NCBI GenBank assembly: GCA_031278315.1
Contig: JAITKS010000238.1
Coordinates: 1 to 7,423, forward strand
Length of the DNA stretch: 7,423 nt
Direction: 5' to 3'
DNA from: Planctomycetaceae bacterium
GTDB lineage: Bacteria > Planctomycetota > Planctomycetia > Pirellulales > Thermoguttaceae
Part shown: piece by piece, positions 4,880 through 7,423 of the stretch
How positions within the stretch are numbered: position 1 is the first letter of the stretch
Layout of the letters: each line of letters opens with the position of its first letter
Position numbers and translations under genes: made by a program
The notes under the pieces: model-generated
The model's input: only the letters and a program-made list of their open reading frames with translations
Told to the model about the DNA's origin: nothing
Database searches by the model: none

Positions 4880-7048
4880 TCAATCACCGATTTCGTACCT
4901 TTCTTTTTTTTCCTCTTGCAATTGTCTCAACGATTCTTGCATTTGGAGCAACATTCGCTTTTTCTCTTCCTCACTTAGAGAATTGTTGCGTAGTTGATTC
5001 ACTTTATCGATTTGATTTCTTTCCGCATCTCTGCGATCAAATCCGTCAATTATTTCACGAATTAGTCTTGAGCGAATATCCGGATCAATTTGTCTTTCCA
5101 TTTTAATTTCACCATTAAAATCGCTGGACTTTTGTAATATATTTTCATCTTGTAGATTTTGTTGAGCGTTTTTAATTGAATTAATCAATTGTGAATTTTG
5201 TCCGGACAATAGTTTTTTCTCACCTGATTCAGCTGCGTCGTCGAGATAACTTTTCATTCGCGGGTCGTCGAACATAACGACTAAATTTGCAAAAGTTACT
5301 AATTTATCTCTTTCGATCAGTTCGTTACATTTCTTATAAATTGCAATTGTAATCGGCGACCTACATCGTTCCAGCGGTGCCGAATCCCAAAATTCATAAA
5401 AGGAAGTCTTATCGACGAGCCATAATTCAATCATTTCACGTTCAAGCGAGTCGGGTAAAAAATCAGGCGAGTTCCAATCTCCGTTAATTTCGGTGCCGAG
5501 AGATAAATCTGTTGTGATATTGTTTGATTTATCCGCATTATTTGAAATTGTGTTAAATCCGGTTTCGGGATTATTACTATTAATTCTTTTGGTTGCTTTT
5601 AATCTTTTTTCTTGTAATCGATTCCAGATTGATCTTTCCGAAACTCTAAACCGGTGCGAGAGATTTTGTACAGTTTTCTCAACACGGATACGAACCGGAT
5701 TATCGGGAGCGGCATTATCAATTGGTGTTTGAGCGACCAGTTCGATAATTGTGTCGAGTGCTTTAGTTGCGCCGTTTATATCATTTTGCAGATCAACTCC
5801 ATTTGTATAAGTGCGAAAGGCGTGTTCCAACACGTCGATAGATTCTGAATTTAGCAATTTGTTGAATGATTCAGAACCGTATTTTATTAAAAATTCGCAA
5901 GGGTCATTTCCGTCGGGCAATGTCAAAATTGACAAATCGACACCTTGTGCGACAAAAAATCCCATTACTTGTTCGGCTCTTTTTTTGCCGGCTGTATCGC
6001 CGTCGAGAACGAGTATCATTTTGTCGGCGAAACGTTTTAAAATTTTGATATGTTCGTTTCCTAAAGCTGTTCCCAAGACGGCGACAGAATCATTAAATCC
6101 GAATTTGTGAGCGATAATGCAATCGGTGTAACCTTCCATTATGACAGCTCGCCGTGTTTCTTTCATTTTTTGGCGTGCGGTATCGAGTCCGTACAAGGTA
6201 TGATGTTTTGAAAACAGCGGAGTGTCGGGCGAGTTGATATATTTTGCCGGACTTTCGAGTTGACTATTTGGAATAATGCGTCCGCCGAAAGCGATAGTAC
6301 GATTTTGAGTATCGCATATAGGAAAAATCAAACGTCCGCGAAAGCGGTCGAAGTAGCGGGGCGGGTAATTGTGTAAATTTTCGGATTGTTGGTCTGAATA
6401 GCCTGATTGTTTATTGGAATTAATTAAGTTGCCGACCAATTCGAGTATTTGTAATTTTTCGGAATCTGATTTAACTTTACTGATTAACCAATTAGAGTCT
6501 AAAGGTGCGTAACCGATTTGAAATTTTTCGATACAATCAGAATCGATTCCGCGATTATTGAGATAAGTACGGGCGAGTTCTGCTTCTTTATTATTTTGTA
6601 ATTCGTGATGATAAATTTTTTTCAACCAATCGGCGGCGGTAAAAAGTCTTTTACGATTTATTTCGACAAATTTTTGGGAGTTGTATTTATTATTTTCATT
6701 GTCGTTTGTGATATTGGATTTTATTAAAATTTGTTGTTGTTTTTTTGGGATTGGGATACCTGATTTATCGGCGAGTATTTCGAGTGCTTCAAAGAATCCG
6801 ACGTTTTCGATTTTCATTATGAATGAAAAAATATCACCTCCGACATTGCATACCCAGCATTTGAAAGTCTGACGTTCAGGGTTGACTTGTAAGCTTGGTT
6901 TTGTGTCATCGTGCCATGGGCATCGTCCGACATAATTTCGACCGGAGCGTCGAAGCGGCACATATTGCTCGACCAATGAAACGATATCGATTGAGTCTCT
7001 GATTCGTTCTTTTATTTGAGATAGATCGTCGGAATAAAGTTTGGACAC
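4880..7048 (-). CDS. dnaG: DNA primase DnaG
   Basis: A 722-aa bacterial primase that lays down RNA primers at the replication fork with the replicative helicase. The N-terminal CHC2 zinc-binding domain has C43, H46, C64 and C67. The catalytic core includes YFDRFRGRLIFPI (232-244) and FGGRII (254-259). The TOPRIM domain follows, with the metal-binding acids E305 (in EGYTD), D349 and D351 (in LDGDTAGKKRA) and DPCEFL (382-387). From about 530 a helical C-terminal part probably contacts DnaB, and residues 690-717 are a charged, coiled-coil-like tail. It is longer than E. coli DnaG (581 aa) because of Asn/Gln-rich linkers near 104-130 and 208-228 and near 485-530, plus the tail. The start is GTG: an in-frame TAA lies about 30 nt upstream, and the next Met (78) would lose the zinc domain. 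No Shine-Dalgarno is visible. Stop TGA. rpoD follows on the same strand; no rpsU is seen upstream. Confidence 0.97.
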   Translation of the reverse strand: MSKLYSDDLSQIKERIRDSIDIVSLVEQYVPLRRSGRNYVGRCPWHDDTKPSLQVNPERQTFKCWVCNVGGDIFSFIMKIENVGFFEALEILADKSGIPIPKKQQQILIKSNITNDNENNKYNSQKFVEINRKRLFTAADWLKKIYHHELQNNKEAELARTYLNNRGIDSDCIEKFQIGYAPLDSNWLISKVKSDSEKLQILELVGNLINSNKQSGYSDQQSENLHNYPPRYFDRFRGRLIFPICDTQNRTIAFGGRIIPNSQLESPAKYINSPDTPLFSKHHTLYGLDTARQKMKETRRAVIMEGYTDCIIAHKFGFNDSVAVLGTALGNEHIKILKRFADKMILVLDGDTAGKKRAEQVMGFFVAQGVDLSILTLPDGNDPCEFLIKYGSESFNKLLNSESIDVLEHAFRTYTNGVDLQNDINGATKALDTIIELVAQTPIDNAAPDNPVRIRVEKTVQNLSHRFRVSERSIWNRLQEKRLKATKRINSNNPETGFNTISNNADKSNNITTDLSLGTEINGDWNSPDFLPDSLEREMIELWLVDKTSFYEFWDSAPLERCRSPITIAIYKKCNELIERDKLVTFANLVVMFDDPRMKSYLDDAAESGEKKLLSGQNSQLINSIKNAQQNLQDENILQKSSDFNGEIKMERQIDPDIRSRLIREIIDGFDRRDAERNQIDKVNQLRNNSLSEEEKKRMLLQMQESLRQLQEEKKERYEIGD

Positions 7049-7107
7049 TTGAGTTGTAACAGGGCAATTATTTTACCCATACAAAATTTGAATTGGTTAT
7101 TTTTTTG

Positions 7108-7145
7108 AAAAGTTACATGAAAAAAGTTACATGGAAAAAGTTATC
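7108..7145. repeat. 14-bp-period repeat in the dnaG leader
   Basis: AAAAGTTACATG at 7108-7119 and again at 7122-7133, then AAAAGTTATC at 7136-7145, spaced exactly 14 bp. It lies between the predicted dnaG promoter and the GTG start, immediately downstream of the -10 box, a place where a repressor or RNA-binding protein could act. No binding protein can be named. Confidence 0.65.
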
Positions 7146-7153
7146 TTTTTTTT

Positions 7154-7182
7154 ATAATCTTTAGAGTTTCTATTTCTGTCAA
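7154..7182 (-). promoter_or_regulatory. Probable sigma-70-type promoter of dnaG
   Basis: On the minus strand a perfect TTGACA (7182-7177) is followed by a 17-bp spacer and GATTAT (7159-7154, 4 of 6 to consensus), with an alternative -10 TATAAA just beyond. Transcription would start near 7147 and give a leader of about 100 nt containing the 14-bp repeats. The presence of a promoter directly upstream suggests dnaG is the first gene of its unit. Confidence 0.55.
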
Positions 7183-7423
7183 GCGTGGGAGTGTACCAAA
7201 TTTCAGAAATTCGGTCAAGACGAATTTTTTACGTAATTTTAGGTACAATTTTTTTATTAATCACAAAGAAAACAAAGAACACAAAGAACACAAAGAATAA
7301 AAATGAAACAAAAATAATTGGACTTTTGATCTCAAGGATTGATGGATTATTGCCCGATATAACGTAATTGCCTATCTCTTCACGGACAGAAAATTTCTCT
7401 AACGGAAAACAAATGAGAAATAT
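7183..7423. other. Gene-free right end with a 9-bp-period repeat
   Basis: No gene is supported. A frame on the minus strand stays open from the window edge to about 7213, but it runs through the nonamer array as a Phe/Val-rich string (FFVFFVFFVFF) and has no homology I recognise. An ATG at 7413 on the + strand, preceded by only a weak purine stretch, could begin a gene beyond the edge but cannot be judged from 11 bases. No rpsU, tRNA or terminator was recognised. Confidence 0.5.
7260..7304. repeat. 9-bp-period repeat, CACAAAG type
   Basis: Nonamers ATCACAAAG, AAAACAAAG, AACACAAAG, AACACAAAG, then a decayed AATAAAAAT. It is another member of the 9-bp arrays in the window. It opens spurious frames on both strands (TKNTKNTKN on plus). 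Confidence 0.75.

Noticed and set aside
4697..4978. Plus-strand 93-codon frame across the dnaG-rpoD gap
   Set aside because: Runs through the 7-bp and 13-bp repeats and into the antisense of dnaG; no RBS or domain.
7185..7367. Plus-strand frame with TKNTKNTKN
   Set aside because: Open only because of the CACAAAG nonamers; overlaps the dnaG promoter and has no SD.
7213..7423. Minus-strand frame open from the right edge, possible C-terminal end of a gene
   Set aside because: About 64 codons with a Phe/Val repeat from the nonamer array; the sequence resembles no family I know and the edge hides any start.

Overview
The window looks like a chromosomal segment of an AT-rich, probably uncultured member of the Planctomycetota. 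The strongest clue is a DUF1559 protein with a prepilin-type N-terminus and a C-terminal H-x9-DG motif, a family concentrated in Planctomycetota and their relatives. The primase and sigma factor also carry long, Asn- and acid-rich additions, as expected in an AT-rich genome. Three protein genes cover about 68 percent of the window; the rest is unusually repeat-rich intergenic DNA.

Layout. Bases 1-585 are AT-rich, gene-free DNA holding short tandem and palindromic repeats. A good sigma-70-type promoter at 586-613 is followed by a leader of about 410 nt whose base composition is more like coding DNA and which can form several alternative hairpins. The leader runs into the DUF1559 pseudopilin-like gene (1031-2074, + strand), whose Shine-Dalgarno sequence lies inside a small hairpin. 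Bases 2075-2712 separate this gene from the convergent rpoD. This gap is packed with repeats: 9-bp-period arrays, a pair of inverted 35-bp palindromic elements (2257-2291 and 2436-2470) and, nested between them, a perfect 20-bp inverted repeat (2341-2360 / 2396-2415). On the minus strand follow rpoD (4569 to 2713, principal sigma factor, 618 aa) and, upstream of it, dnaG (7048 to 4880, primase, 722 aa, GTG start). The dnaG-rpoD gap of 310 bp holds a 7-bp-period and a 13-bp-period repeat array. The right end (7049-7423) holds the likely dnaG promoter (perfect TTGACA), a 14-bp repeat in the dnaG leader, and another 9-bp-period array.

How the genes relate. dnaG and rpoD are the primase and sigma-factor part of the classic macromolecular synthesis operon (rpsU-dnaG-rpoD in many bacteria), coupling replication priming to housekeeping transcription. 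No rpsU is visible in the 375 bp upstream of dnaG. The gap between dnaG and rpoD, with a weak promoter candidate of its own, suggests the two are at least partly uncoupled. The DUF1559 gene is convergent to them and functionally unrelated.

I do not see a phage, CRISPR, toxin-antitoxin or defence system. The most unusual content is non-coding: the co-axial nested inverted repeats between the convergent genes, the family of unrelated-sequence but same-period (9 bp) intergenic arrays, the long structured leader of the DUF1559 gene, and repeat arrays in the leaders of both dnaG and rpoD.
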